NCBI GenBank assembly: GCA_041675285.1
Contig: JBAYTZ010000001.1
Location: 382,496 to 446,495 of the forward strand
Source: Candidatus Delongbacteria bacterium
Lineage (GTDB): Bacteria > CAIWAD01
Length of the DNA stretch: 64,000 nucleotides
Reading direction: 5' to 3'
Positions within the stretch are counted from its first letter, which is position 1, and every line of letters starts with the position of its first letter. The translations under genes and the position numbers were made by a program. Positions 51,360-60,319 of this stretch are shown piece by piece. Under the pieces are notes generated by a model, which was given only the letters and a program-made list of their open reading frames with translations, searched no databases and was not told the DNA's origin.

Positions 51360-52067
51360 GTGCTGCCCTCCAAACAAGACGCCTTCACGCCCGCGTCCAC
51401 CACCGATTACCTCGCACTCGCGGCTCGCGAGCCGGCTTTGCCGCCCACGTTGACAGACTTCCTGGCTCTGCTGGGACCGGCGGCCAAAACCCAGCAAGCG
51501 GCCCGCCAAGCGGCTCTCAGCGCCTCCATCCACCATCTGCAGGCGGGCGTGCCCGAAGCCGCAAGCATCCAGCTCTGGCTACTCGTCTCCTACGCCCCGG
51601 CGCTGCAGGCCTTGGCTGGTCGCTATCGGATGACGGGCAGCAGCCTGGAAGAGACCGAGAGTTCGGTGATCATGGCGTTCCTGGAAACCCTGATGGGACT
51701 GGGGGAAGGGCGCCTGACGAACCCGTGTTTGGCGCATGAGCTCCTGCGTGACACCAAGCTCAGGCTTCGCGTTGCCCAGGGATTGAGGGACTACCAGCGT
51801 GTGGCGAAGGTGACCATCGCGCCCGACGAAGTCGTCATGCAAGACCATGTCCCGGATGAGCGCGTCGACGCCTACCAATCCCTTCAGGATCTGATCCAAG
51901 ACATGCCCCTCACCGATGCCGAACGGGGCCTGCTGGTCGGTCTCTACGTCTACGGGTACTCGCTGCAAGAGATGGCATCCATGTTGGGCGAAGCCTACGA
52001 CACCACGCAGAAACGCCACAACAGGCTGCTAAAACGGTTGCGTCAAAAAAGAGAGAGAATCTCCTGA
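51360..52067 (+). CDS. Sigma-70-like factor (regions 2/4-like) of the element
   Basis: 235-residue cytoplasmic protein. Residues ~65-125 resemble sigma region 2 (SIQLWLLVSYAPALQALAGR, then SSLEETESSVIMAFLETL). Residues ~180-232 have a region-4 HTH: LTDAERGLLVGLYVYGYSLQ, EMASMLGEAYDTTQKRHNRL, LKRLRQKR. Spacing and length fit a small group-4-like sigma factor or a phage late regulator. The GTG start follows GGAG. It opens the plus-strand module and ends at copy 1 of the 44-bp repeat. It could instead be a non-sigma HTH regulator. Confidence 0.65.
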   Translation: MLPSKQDAFTPASTTDYLALAAREPALPPTLTDFLALLGPAAKTQQAARQAALSASIHHLQAGVPEAASIQLWLLVSYAPALQALAGRYRMTGSSLEETESSVIMAFLETLMGLGEGRLTNPCLAHELLRDTKLRLRVAQGLRDYQRVAKVTIAPDEVVMQDHVPDERVDAYQSLQDLIQDMPLTDAERGLLVGLYVYGYSLQEMASMLGEAYDTTQKRHNRLLKRLRQKRERIS

Positions 52068-52111
52068 CCCCTGTCCGATTTCGGCCTTTTCGCCGCCCCT
52101 TTGGTGGGAAA
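52068..52111 (+). repeat. 44-bp direct repeat, copy 1 (promoter/leader candidate)
   Basis: Identical to 62783-62826 except one base (T versus C at repeat position 20). It includes the dyad CCGATTTCGG and a weak stem CCGCC...GGTGG, and ends GGGAAA 18 bp before a start codon. It directly follows the sigma-like gene. It lacks a normal -35/-10. Confidence 0.85.
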
Positions 52112-52129
52112 GGACGAAGGAGAGACAGG

Positions 52130-52441
52130 ATGTCCGAGCCCAATCCCACCGACGCCACCAAGGTGGACCAGATCGAAGCCCGCGTGCGCGGCGCCTTCCT
52201 GGAACTGGCCCTGACGGTCGGCGGCATCGTCGCCGAACACCCGACCCGTGACCCGGTCGTGTTTGCCCTCAGCCGCTCCGTGGAAAGGGCCTACCGCTCC
52301 TGCATGGCGCCCCTGGCCGACTTGCGCGAGAGCGGTGTTGGCGAGCCCCAGGCACCCATGATCAATCTGCGCAGGCACCCGGCCATCCTGCACCTCCTCT
52401 CCGTCATCGAGACGAAGTCCAGACACGAGATCCAGCACTAA
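52130..52441 (+). CDS. Small protein of unknown function
   Basis: 103-residue soluble protein, helical, with no recognisable motif (ARVRGAFLELALTVGGIVAE; SRSVERAYRSCMAPLADLRE). GGAGAGACAGG precedes the ATG. It is the first gene after copy 1 of the 44-bp repeat and is followed by the SSB-like gene, so it probably serves the replication module. I do not recognise the family. Confidence 0.7.
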   Translation: MSEPNPTDATKVDQIEARVRGAFLELALTVGGIVAEHPTRDPVVFALSRSVERAYRSCMAPLADLRESGVGEPQAPMINLRRHPAILHLLSVIETKSRHEIQH

Positions 52442-52465
52442 CCCACACCACAAGGAGGACCCACC

Positions 52466-53221
52466 ATGGGCCGGTTCGATGGCATGAACAAGACCTACGA
52501 GGAGCACGACCTGCAGAGCGGGCGCTACCTCAAGTTCGAAGACGGAGACAAGCACCTGGTCGCCTTCCTGGGCGAGCCCCACATCCGGGCGGTCTATTGG
52601 GATGGCGCGACCTACCACCCCTGGACCGACGGCTGCGGGAAGGAGAAGACACTCAAGACCAGCATGAACGTGGCCGTGCTGGAGAACAGGAACGGCGTCT
52701 ATCAGATCAAGGCCGTGAAGGTCCTGGAGAACTCGAAGACCTTCTACAAGCAGGTGTCCAAGATGGACACCAAGTACGGCGTCGACAACCAGGTCTTCGA
52801 GATCGAGCGCACCGGCACGAAGGCCAAGGACACGAGCTACACGGTGCTGCCCGAGGCCACCATCACCCCCGCCCTGCGCGCCCAGCTCGACGCCCTGGAC
52901 CTCTACGATTTGACGTCGGACGGCGGTGAGGATGCCGACGACAAGAAGGGCGGCGGGCCCAAGAAGCCCGAGCCCGCGGCCATCCTCACCCAGACCGATG
53001 GCGATGCGCTCATCGCCCGCCTCAAGGCACTGAAGGCCACGCTGGGCGACGCCCAGGGCGGCCAGATGATGAACGACTTCCTGGCCACGTTCTCCATCGC
53101 CAAGATCCGCGACCTGCCGGCGGGGTCCCTCTCCGTAGCCCAGACTTGGGTCACGCAGGAAGAGGAGAACGCGCGGCACGCGGCCAACGACGGCGACGTC
53201 CCCGGCGATCCCTTCGCCTGA
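52466..53221 (+). CDS. Phage-type single-stranded DNA-binding-like protein
   Basis: 251-residue protein. The N-terminal ~140 residues look like a phage ssDNA-binding OB-fold: LKFEDGDKHLVAFLGEPH, WKDG-like aromatic stretch YWDGATYHPWTDGC, and VFEIERTGTKAKDTSYTVLP, a pattern seen in T4 gp32-like and siphophage SSBs. A Lys/Gly/acidic linker (GGEDADDKKGGGPKKPEP) and a helical tail ending acidic (NDGDVPGDPFA) follow; SSB tails ending this way often recruit partners. A strong AAGGAGG site precedes the ATG. The family is inferred from this pattern and from the helicase and primase next door. Confidence 0.65.
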   Translation: MGRFDGMNKTYEEHDLQSGRYLKFEDGDKHLVAFLGEPHIRAVYWDGATYHPWTDGCGKEKTLKTSMNVAVLENRNGVYQIKAVKVLENSKTFYKQVSKMDTKYGVDNQVFEIERTGTKAKDTSYTVLPEATITPALRAQLDALDLYDLTSDGGEDADDKKGGGPKKPEPAAILTQTDGDALIARLKALKATLGDAQGGQMMNDFLATFSIAKIRDLPAGSLSVAQTWVTQEEENARHAANDGDVPGDPFA

Positions 53222-53312
53222 TCTCTGCAGCCCCCACATCCGGGCCCGGTCGGCACGTGCGCACCTCTTGCCGGCCGGGCCCACTTCACGCCGCACAAGC
53301 CTGTGAGAGATC

Positions 53313-55322
53313 ATGCACCAAGACGCGACGGACTTCCCGGCCTTGCTGGAAGTGGCAGCACCGCCTACCCAACCGAAGCCGACCCTCACGATGGACGAGG
53401 TCTTCGGCCCTGGTGGACGGATGGCCCAGCAGCTGCCCGGCTACCAACCGCGCGAGAGCCAGCTCATCATGGCGCGCGAGGTGGCCGCCGCCCTGGCGAC
53501 AGGCAGCACCCTGCTGGTGGAGGCCCCGACAGGGACTGGGAAAGGCATGGCGTACTGTGCGCCCGCCATCCAGCACGCCCTGGCCACGGGTCAGCGCGTG
53601 CTCATCGCCACGGCCAACATCGCCCTGCAGGAGCAGTTGGTGCAGAAGGACCTGCCCTTTCTAGCGGGCATTCTGCCCGAGCCGTTCCAGTTCACCCTGC
53701 TGAAGGGTCGGTCGAACTTCTTGTGCAAGGACCGCCACGACGAGCACAAGAGCCAGCTCTTCGCCGGCGCCGTGTCGGACGAGGACCAAGACGAGTTCTA
53801 CCAGGTGCTGGCCTGGGCCGGGACGACGTCCACGGGCGACGCCAGCGAGATCCCCTTCAAGGTCACCCCGCGCGTCTGGCGCCACTTCTCCGTGGCCGAC
53901 ACCAGCGAGTGCGCCGGCTGCAAGCTCCTCTGCTTCCACCGGGCGGCCGTGACAGAAGCGGAAGACGCGCAGGTCGTCGTCTGCAACTATCACCTGCTCT
54001 TCGCCCACCTGATGGTCCAGCAGGCCACGGCCGGCAATGCCGGCGTCGTCCCGCCCTTCGATGTCCTCATCTGCGACGAGGCCCACGAGATCCCGGACAT
54101 CGGCAGCGACTTCGCCGGCGAGCAGATCGGCCGCTGGAGTTTTCGGGGATTCAAGCGGCACCTGTCCCAGAGCGGATTCCAGACCCTGGATCGCGCGGCG
54201 GAGAACCTCGCGCGCGCCATCAAGCAACTGAGCTTTACGCATGGCGCCCAGGGCAGCGGCCGCATCAAGGAAGCGGGCCTGATCGACGAGGGCCCCATCC
54301 TGGACGCCCTGCGCGACGCCTTGCGCGAGTTGAAGGCCACCAAGCGCCAGCACCTGGAGGACTCGAAGGAATTCAAGCAGCTGGAGCGCCAGGAAGAGCA
54401 GTGCACCCAGATGGCCAAGCGCGCGCGCGCCCTCATCTGGCAGGAGCACGCGGAGTGGGTCTACTGGACTGAGCGCATGGAATCGGCGTCGGGCGAGACG
54501 TGGAAACTCTGCGGCAAGCCGGTCTCGATCGCGGCCTTCGTGCGGCAGGCCTTGCTGCCCTGGGTGTCAAGCTTCATCGGCACCAGCGCCACGCTGACCA
54601 CCACGCGTGGCGACTTCTCCTTCATCCGCGAGCGCATCGGCCTGTCCGTGGACACGCGGCAGGTGATCCTGCCCAGCCCCTTCGACTTCGACCGCGCGGC
54701 TCTGCTGGTGGTGCCGGCCGGCTTGCCCGAGCCAAATGCGCCGGAGTTCCGGGACCGCGTGCACGACCTCCTGCACGAGGCTGTGCTGCTCTCTCAGGGC
54801 CGGGCCCTGCTTCTCTTCACCTCCAGCCAGGGGATGCGGGCTGCGCATGACCTGCTGGCGCCGGAGTTCGAGCGGGCGGGCTACCGCTGCCTGCGCCAGG
54901 GCAACGCCCCCTCCACCCTGCTCATCAAGCAATTCCAGGAGGACGTGCACAGCGTGCTCTTCGCCACCCGCACCTTCTTCCAGGGCATCGACGTGCCTGG
55001 GGAGAGCCTGTCCCTGGTCGCCCTGGATCGCCTGCCCTTCCCCTCGCCGGCGGATCCCGTCATGGACTACATCGCCGAGCACGACCCGAAGGGCTGGTTC
55101 GGTGGTCACAGCCTGCCCATCGCCGTGATCGCGTGGAAGCAAATCTTCGGACGCCTCATCCGCCGGCACGATGACCGCGGCGTGGTCCTGCTGCTGGACG
55201 GCCGGGTCACCTCCAAGAAGTACGGGCGTCAGTTCCTGAAGGCCATCCCCGGTGGGCGCATGAGCCACGAGGTGGCGTCCATCCGGAGCTTCCTCTCCAC
55301 CAGCGAGGACCCCTTCGAATGA
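53313..55322 (+). CDS. DinG/XPD-type DNA helicase
   Basis: 669-residue SF2 helicase, expected to unwind DNA 5'-3' and resolve recombination or R-loop intermediates. Motif I EAPTGTGKGM (residues 70-79), Fe-S cysteines FLCKD near 137 and ECAGCKLLC near 205-213, Walker B DVLICDEAHEIPD near 250, motif III SSFIGTSATLTTT, motif V TRTFFQGIDVPGESL and motif VI WKQIFGRLIRRHDDRG are present. Four Cys fit a [4Fe-4S] cluster. Its stop overlaps the next gene by 4 nt. Confidence 0.9.
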   Translation: MHQDATDFPALLEVAAPPTQPKPTLTMDEVFGPGGRMAQQLPGYQPRESQLIMAREVAAALATGSTLLVEAPTGTGKGMAYCAPAIQHALATGQRVLIATANIALQEQLVQKDLPFLAGILPEPFQFTLLKGRSNFLCKDRHDEHKSQLFAGAVSDEDQDEFYQVLAWAGTTSTGDASEIPFKVTPRVWRHFSVADTSECAGCKLLCFHRAAVTEAEDAQVVVCNYHLLFAHLMVQQATAGNAGVVPPFDVLICDEAHEIPDIGSDFAGEQIGRWSFRGFKRHLSQSGFQTLDRAAENLARAIKQLSFTHGAQGSGRIKEAGLIDEGPILDALRDALRELKATKRQHLEDSKEFKQLERQEEQCTQMAKRARALIWQEHAEWVYWTERMESASGETWKLCGKPVSIAAFVRQALLPWVSSFIGTSATLTTTRGDFSFIRERIGLSVDTRQVILPSPFDFDRAALLVVPAGLPEPNAPEFRDRVHDLLHEAVLLSQGRALLLFTSSQGMRAAHDLLAPEFERAGYRCLRQGNAPSTLLIKQFQEDVHSVLFATRTFFQGIDVPGESLSLVALDRLPFPSPADPVMDYIAEHDPKGWFGGHSLPIAVIAWKQIFGRLIRRHDDRGVVLLLDGRVTSKKYGRQFLKAIPGGRMSHEVASIRSFLSTSEDPFE

Positions 55323-57370
55323 GCATCGACGTCGCGAGTCTGATTCGCATCCCCCTGGCCGAGCTGCCGGCCGGCGCCCGCGAGCGCCTGGAGCGTGCTC
55401 TCTCCTATGCGAACCCCGCCTACGTGGCGGCCAAGAAGCGCGGCATCCAGGTCCCGAAGGAGAAGGTGGACGGACGCTGGCGGGAGATTCCCAAGCGGCT
55501 GGAGGGCTTCCACGTTGACACGCAGGGCTGCTGGTGCGCTCCACGTGGAGCGATCGCCCTCCTGAAGGAGGCGCTGGCCCCCTGGCCGGGCGCCCAGGAC
55601 CACAGGGCGTTATGGCCGACGTCCATCCCTCCTTTCCATCCCCCACTGCGGCCCTACCAGGAGGCGGCCAAGGTGGCCATGGTCCAGCGCCAGCAGGGCG
55701 TGGTGGTGATCCCCGCCGGCGGCGGGAAGACCTTCACGGCCCTGGCGGCTCTGGCCGAGATCCAGCAGCGCACGCTGATTCTTGTCCACACGCTGGATCT
55801 GCTTGAACAGTGGCGGGACGAGATCGAGGAGCTTTTCGGATTCCTGCCCGGCGCGGTGGACCTGCGGACCAGCCCGCCCATCACTTTGGCCACGGTGCAA
55901 ACCCTGACCCGACTGGAGACCGGCGCCCTCGCGCGCGAGCTGGCCCAGTACGGCTGCCTCATTTTGGACGAGGGTCACCACTGCCCGGCCAGCACCTTCG
56001 ACCGCGTCGTGAATGCCTGCCCTGCCAAGTGGCGCCTGGCCCTGACGGCCACGCCCGAGCGCGAGGATGGGTTGACCCAGAAGCTCTTCCACACGTTTGG
56101 CCCGATCCTGCATGAGACCCGCCAAGCGGACCTGCTGCAGGGCGGCTGGCTGGTGCCGGCGGTCATCCACGAGGTGCACACGGCCTTCACCTTCCCCTAC
56201 CGCGGCGCCGGCGATTGGCAAGCCCTGTCGGGCGCCCTGGCCAAGGATGAAACCCGTCGTCAACTGGTGCTGGACACGCTGGAAGCCCTCCACCAGGACG
56301 AGGAGCGGGTGATCCTGGTCCTGTCCGGCCGCGTGGAGGACCATCTGGAACCCCTGTTCCAGGCGGCCAAGGCACGGGGTATCGTGGGCGAGCTGCTCGC
56401 CGGGAAGGTCAAGAAGGACACGCGGCGCATGATCCGGCACGCGGTTCGGTCCGGACATGTGCGCGTCCTCTTTGCCTCGACCGTGGCCGATGAGGGCCTC
56501 AACATTCCCGAGCTCAACACGCTGCTGCTGACCTTTCCTGCCAAGGCGGAAGGGCGCGTGGAGCAGCGCGTCGGGCGCGTCATGCGCGCGGCGCCGGGCA
56601 AGACACGGGGCGAGGTCTTTGACTTCATCGACAGCGCCGTCACCAACGTGGACAATGATTCGAAGCCCCTGCTGCGCCAGTACGCCGGCAGGAAGGCCGC
56701 CTACAAGAAGCTCATGGCGACGATCGTGAAGGCCCAGCCGGCCAGCCAGGCGCAGCAACTCGAAGCGGCGCCGGCGCCCATCCTGGCCGCGCCCACCATC
56801 CTCGTTCGTCCCGGCGGGCCCGCCCGCACCGCCGTCGGCATGGACCCCTCCTTCACGCACTTCGCCCTGGTGGCCGTCGACCTGGCCACCTGGTGGCCCG
56901 TGGCCATGACCACCCTTACGACCCAGCCCAGCGACAAGAAGCTGGGCCTGCGCAAGGCCGACGACGACGGCCGCCGGCTGGAGATCCTGGCCACCGGGAT
57001 CCGTGACTTCCTGCTGGCCCACCCGCCGGCCATCCTCTGCTGCGAGACGCCATCCAGCGGCGCGCAGAGCGCCGCGGCCTTGAAAGGCCTGGCCTATGCC
57101 AAGGCCCTGCTGGTGGCGGCGCGCGTCTACCACAACGTGCCCACCATCTGGCTTCTGCCGGGCGAAATCAAGGAGCGCGTGGGCGGAGGACTGACGGCCA
57201 CCAAGACGCGCGTGGCGGACGTGGTCCGGGCGGTGCTGGCCCGGGACGGCCAGGCGTGGGCAGGAGCCGGCTGGGACGTGACCAAGGACAAGAGCGAGCA
57301 CCAGTACGACGCCGCCGCGGCCATCATTGCCGCGCGCAGCGACGACCTCTTCATGGCGGCCATGCGATAA
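55319..57370 (+). CDS. XPB-type SF2 helicase fused to a RuvC-like nuclease domain
   Basis: 683-residue fusion. Residues ~110-470 are an SF2 helicase: Q motif LRPYQEAAKVA, Walker A IPAGGGKT (131-138), DEGH (217-220), TATPERED (243-250), motif V VADEGLNIPELN, motif VI EQRVGRVMRA (415-424). After an Ala/Pro/Gln linker (~472-503), residues 506-683 form a RuvC/RNase H-like domain: GMDPSFTHFALVAVD with Asp509, LCCETPSSGAQSAAALKG with Glu576, and KSEHQYDAAAAII with His661 and Asp664. These match the acidic catalytic set of RuvC-type Holliday junction resolvases, so one polypeptide may both migrate and cut junctions. The N-terminal ~100 residues are of unknown fold. No frame break separates the halves. 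Confidence 0.88.
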   Translation: MSIDVASLIRIPLAELPAGARERLERALSYANPAYVAAKKRGIQVPKEKVDGRWREIPKRLEGFHVDTQGCWCAPRGAIALLKEALAPWPGAQDHRALWPTSIPPFHPPLRPYQEAAKVAMVQRQQGVVVIPAGGGKTFTALAALAEIQQRTLILVHTLDLLEQWRDEIEELFGFLPGAVDLRTSPPITLATVQTLTRLETGALARELAQYGCLILDEGHHCPASTFDRVVNACPAKWRLALTATPEREDGLTQKLFHTFGPILHETRQADLLQGGWLVPAVIHEVHTAFTFPYRGAGDWQALSGALAKDETRRQLVLDTLEALHQDEERVILVLSGRVEDHLEPLFQAAKARGIVGELLAGKVKKDTRRMIRHAVRSGHVRVLFASTVADEGLNIPELNTLLLTFPAKAEGRVEQRVGRVMRAAPGKTRGEVFDFIDSAVTNVDNDSKPLLRQYAGRKAAYKKLMATIVKAQPASQAQQLEAAPAPILAAPTILVRPGGPARTAVGMDPSFTHFALVAVDLATWWPVAMTTLTTQPSDKKLGLRKADDDGRRLEILATGIRDFLLAHPPAILCCETPSSGAQSAAALKGLAYAKALLVAARVYHNVPTIWLLPGEIKERVGGGLTATKTRVADVVRAVLARDGQAWAGAGWDVTKDKSEHQYDAAAAIIAARSDDLFMAAMR

Positions 57371-57379
57371 GGAGCCCAC

Positions 57380-58771
57380 GTGGGGCACTACGTAGATCTC
57401 GCTGAGCGCATCAAGCGCGAGCTGACCATGGACAAGCTCGTTCCGCACCACACGGGACGAAAGCCCATCCGCTGCCCGCTTCCTGGCCACGCGGATAAAA
57501 ACGGATCGTTCATCGTTTACAGCGAGACCAACTCCTGGTGGTGCCCCAGCCACCAGACGACCCCGTGTGGTGGCAGCCCCATTGACTTCATCATGGCGGA
57601 CAAGGGCCTCGACTTCAAGGGGGCCGTGCGCTACGCGGCCGAGCTCATGCACCTGGACCTGACGCCGCCCACGGAGGAAGAGCGGGCGGCCGAGGAGGCC
57701 AAGCACAAGCGTGAGGAAACCCTGAGCGTCCTGGCGCGCTACGCGCACGGCCAGCTCATGGCCGACACGGAACCCGCCCGACTGGCGCGCGCCTATCTGG
57801 AAGGCCGTGGCTACTCTCTGGAGCTCCTGAAGGAGCACGTGGTCGGGCTTGCCAACCTGGCCAAGGTCTATCAGGTCAGGGCCACGCACCCCATCCTGGG
57901 CGAGTTCAATCAGGCCGACTTTGAAGAGGCGGGGCTCCGCACGGAGCGGGGTGGACTCCTCTTCCGCGACACCCGCATCTCCTTCCCCTTGCTCAAACGT
58001 CACCGCGTCACGGGCATGTCCTTCCGCGCACTACCCGAGTCCGAGGACAAGCGCAAGTTCGTCCACCTGGCCGGCCAGGCCGCGGGCCTGTGGAACGTGG
58101 ACGCCCTGCACAACCCCGAGCGCAAGCTGGTGCTGGCGGAAGGCATCCCGGACGCCCTGCAGGTGGATACCTGGGGCATCCCCGCCGTGGGCAACCTGGG
58201 CCTGGAAGTCGCCAAGAACGCCCACCATTTCGCCCACCTGAAGGACGTCACCCTCGTATGGGACAACGACCCCGCCGGCCGTGGGCGCGTGGTGACCTCC
58301 GCGCGCGCCATCCAGGCCGCCCTGCGGGACGGCGAGGTGCGCATCCTGCACATGCCAGGCGAGAAGGACATCAACGACTGGGCCCGCGCCGGCGGCACGA
58401 AGGAAGAGTTCAAGGACCTGCTGGACGACGCGCCGGACCTGATCACTTACCAGATCGAGCAGTTGCCCGATGTGAAGGCCGGCGGGAAACTGCGGCGCGA
58501 GGATCAGGCTGCGGTGCAGGATGTCCTGGAGTCCATGACAGCCCTGTCTGAGCTGCGCCAGGCCGTCTATCTGGATCTGCTGAAGAAGCGTTGCGGACTC
58601 CAGATGGGCAGCCTTCGCGCGTCGCTGAAAGAGATCAAGTCGACTCAGGCAGAGCGGGTGCGGGCACAGGAAGCCGTTGTGCAAATGGAAACGAGCGCCG
58701 CAAGCAAGCTCATCTTCGAAGACACACTCCCCTACATCGCCTCTCTCTCCTTCACAACGGAAAGGACTTAA
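57380..58771 (+). CDS. DnaG-type primase (zinc finger plus TOPRIM)
   Basis: 463-residue primase of mobile-element type. A zinc finger lies at Cys32, His37, Cys55 and Cys63 (CPLPGH, WWCPSH, CGGSPIDFI), a variant of the CHC2 finger. The catalytic core contains a TOPRIM fold: Glu in LVLAEGIPDALQVDTWG and the DxD in TLVWDNDPAGRG. A C-terminal helical region probably contacts the helicase. The GTG start has AAGGAG upstream, 9 nt after the preceding stop. The usual DnaB helicase is not adjacent. Confidence 0.87.
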   Translation: MGHYVDLAERIKRELTMDKLVPHHTGRKPIRCPLPGHADKNGSFIVYSETNSWWCPSHQTTPCGGSPIDFIMADKGLDFKGAVRYAAELMHLDLTPPTEEERAAEEAKHKREETLSVLARYAHGQLMADTEPARLARAYLEGRGYSLELLKEHVVGLANLAKVYQVRATHPILGEFNQADFEEAGLRTERGGLLFRDTRISFPLLKRHRVTGMSFRALPESEDKRKFVHLAGQAAGLWNVDALHNPERKLVLAEGIPDALQVDTWGIPAVGNLGLEVAKNAHHFAHLKDVTLVWDNDPAGRGRVVTSARAIQAALRDGEVRILHMPGEKDINDWARAGGTKEEFKDLLDDAPDLITYQIEQLPDVKAGGKLRREDQAAVQDVLESMTALSELRQAVYLDLLKKRCGLQMGSLRASLKEIKSTQAERVRAQEAVVQMETSAASKLIFEDTLPYIASLSFTTERT

Positions 58772-58776
58772 GTAGC

Positions 58777-60300
58777 ATGAGCAATTTTCCCACCGCCAAC
58801 ATCGGTCTATGGATGGACGTCGACGACAACGGATTGCGCATCAAAGAGCGCTACGTGATCGAATCGTCGATCACGGATGACGGCATCCATGTGGTGCTGG
58901 TCCCGTACAAAAATCGTCAAGTGAATGACCCCAAACTCACGCGTTTCCCCGATCCGGACTTGCCACGGTGGAGCCACCCATCCACCATCCCTTTCAGCGT
59001 CGAGCGCTTCCTGAAGGACCCGGCCGCCAACACGCCCAACACCGCCGAGCTCTTCCAAGACATCCGGGCCCTCTTGAAGGAGTTCATTTGGTACCCGGCA
59101 GACCACGAGTTCGACATCATCGCCCTTTGGATCATGATGACCTACGTCTACCCGCTCTTCGGCACGCTGGGCTACCTGCACTTCAACGGCATCACGGGAT
59201 CGGGCAAATCACTCTCGCTGGACTTCATCGCCGCCCTGGCCTTCAACGCCCGCAAGACCACCAGCATCACCGAGCCGGCCCTCTTCCGCTTGGTGCACGC
59301 CAACCGCTCCACCGTCATCCTGGACGAAGCAGAGAAGCTGAGCCACCCCAAGCCCGGGACCATGGAGGCCACCATCCGCCTGCTGTTGAACGACGCTTAC
59401 AAGAAGGGGGCGAGCGCCAGTCGCACGAACATGGACACGGGCATGGTGGAGATGTTCGAGACCTTCGGACCCAAGTGCCTGGGAAGCATCAACGAGATCG
59501 ACCACGTCTTCGGCAACCGCTGCGTCGTCATCCACAGCCTGAAGAAGCAAAAGGATGTGCGGCTCAAGGACTACGCCCAGAACGCGGCGGAGATCGAGGC
59601 GCGCACGATGGCGCTCAGGAACCGCCTTCACTGCTGGGCCCTGACCAAGTTCCTCGCGCTGCACCAGATCTACACCGTGGACCTCATGGGTGCGCTGCCG
59701 GACCTCATTAGCCGGGAGCGGGAAATCTGGCTCCCTCTGATCACCATCGCCCACCAGGTCGACCGCGAGTCCAACCTGGACGAAACGCAGTCACTGGTCG
59801 ACATCCTTCTCAAGACCCAGAAGGAAAAGGAGAAAGAGCGGGACGAGCGGGCCCGCCGCGAGAACCTGGACATCCTCATCCTGCAGACGCTACTGAACTT
59901 GATCACGGGTGACGACCGGAAGATCTACGAGATCCTGATGGCCCCCCACGTCTACTTCTCACACAAGCTGGCCGAGGCCATTCACGCCGAGCTCGTCGAC
60001 GATGGCGCGTGGCCCTTCGAGAAGAAGCTGACCACCAACCGCCTGACCAACACGCTGAAGACCCACCACGTCATCACGGAGAGCGACATCAGCCGCCCCA
60101 CGGATGGTGGGAAGCGTGTGCGGGCGTTCCGCCTGCTCGAAGCAACCCTGAACGAGGCGTTGCGGCGCCTCCAGGGTCAGGAAGAGGAGGACGTGGGCCA
60201 GGATGCCAAGCCAGCGGCAGTAGCCTCCACGCAGCCGTCTGTGCCGCCCGGGCTGCCCGCCCAGACCACCACTCACGACGACGAACAACTCCCCTTCTGA
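58777..60300 (+). CDS. P-loop ATPase, putative replicative helicase
   Basis: 507-residue ATPase with Walker A NGITGSGKSLSLDF (137-150), Walker B STVILDEAEKL (~173-183) and a sensor-like stretch GPKCLGSINEIDH. The layout resembles plasmid/phage replication ATPases of the DUF3631 or SF3-related kind. The C-terminal helical part (residues ~385-460) looks like a winged-helix DNA-binding end. An acidic tail ends DDEQLPF, which resembles SSB-type tips. It follows the primase by 5 nt, suggesting a primase-helicase pair. The open frame upstream of 58777 is a shadow of the primase. The assignment to helicase is inferred. Confidence 0.65.
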   Translation: MSNFPTANIGLWMDVDDNGLRIKERYVIESSITDDGIHVVLVPYKNRQVNDPKLTRFPDPDLPRWSHPSTIPFSVERFLKDPAANTPNTAELFQDIRALLKEFIWYPADHEFDIIALWIMMTYVYPLFGTLGYLHFNGITGSGKSLSLDFIAALAFNARKTTSITEPALFRLVHANRSTVILDEAEKLSHPKPGTMEATIRLLLNDAYKKGASASRTNMDTGMVEMFETFGPKCLGSINEIDHVFGNRCVVIHSLKKQKDVRLKDYAQNAAEIEARTMALRNRLHCWALTKFLALHQIYTVDLMGALPDLISREREIWLPLITIAHQVDRESNLDETQSLVDILLKTQKEKEKERDERARRENLDILILQTLLNLITGDDRKIYEILMAPHVYFSHKLAEAIHAELVDDGAWPFEKKLTTNRLTNTLKTHHVITESDISRPTDGGKRVRAFRLLEATLNEALRRLQGQEEEDVGQDAKPAAVASTQPSVPPGLPAQTTTHDDEQLPF

Positions 60301-60319
60301 CGGAAAGGACTGAACCACC

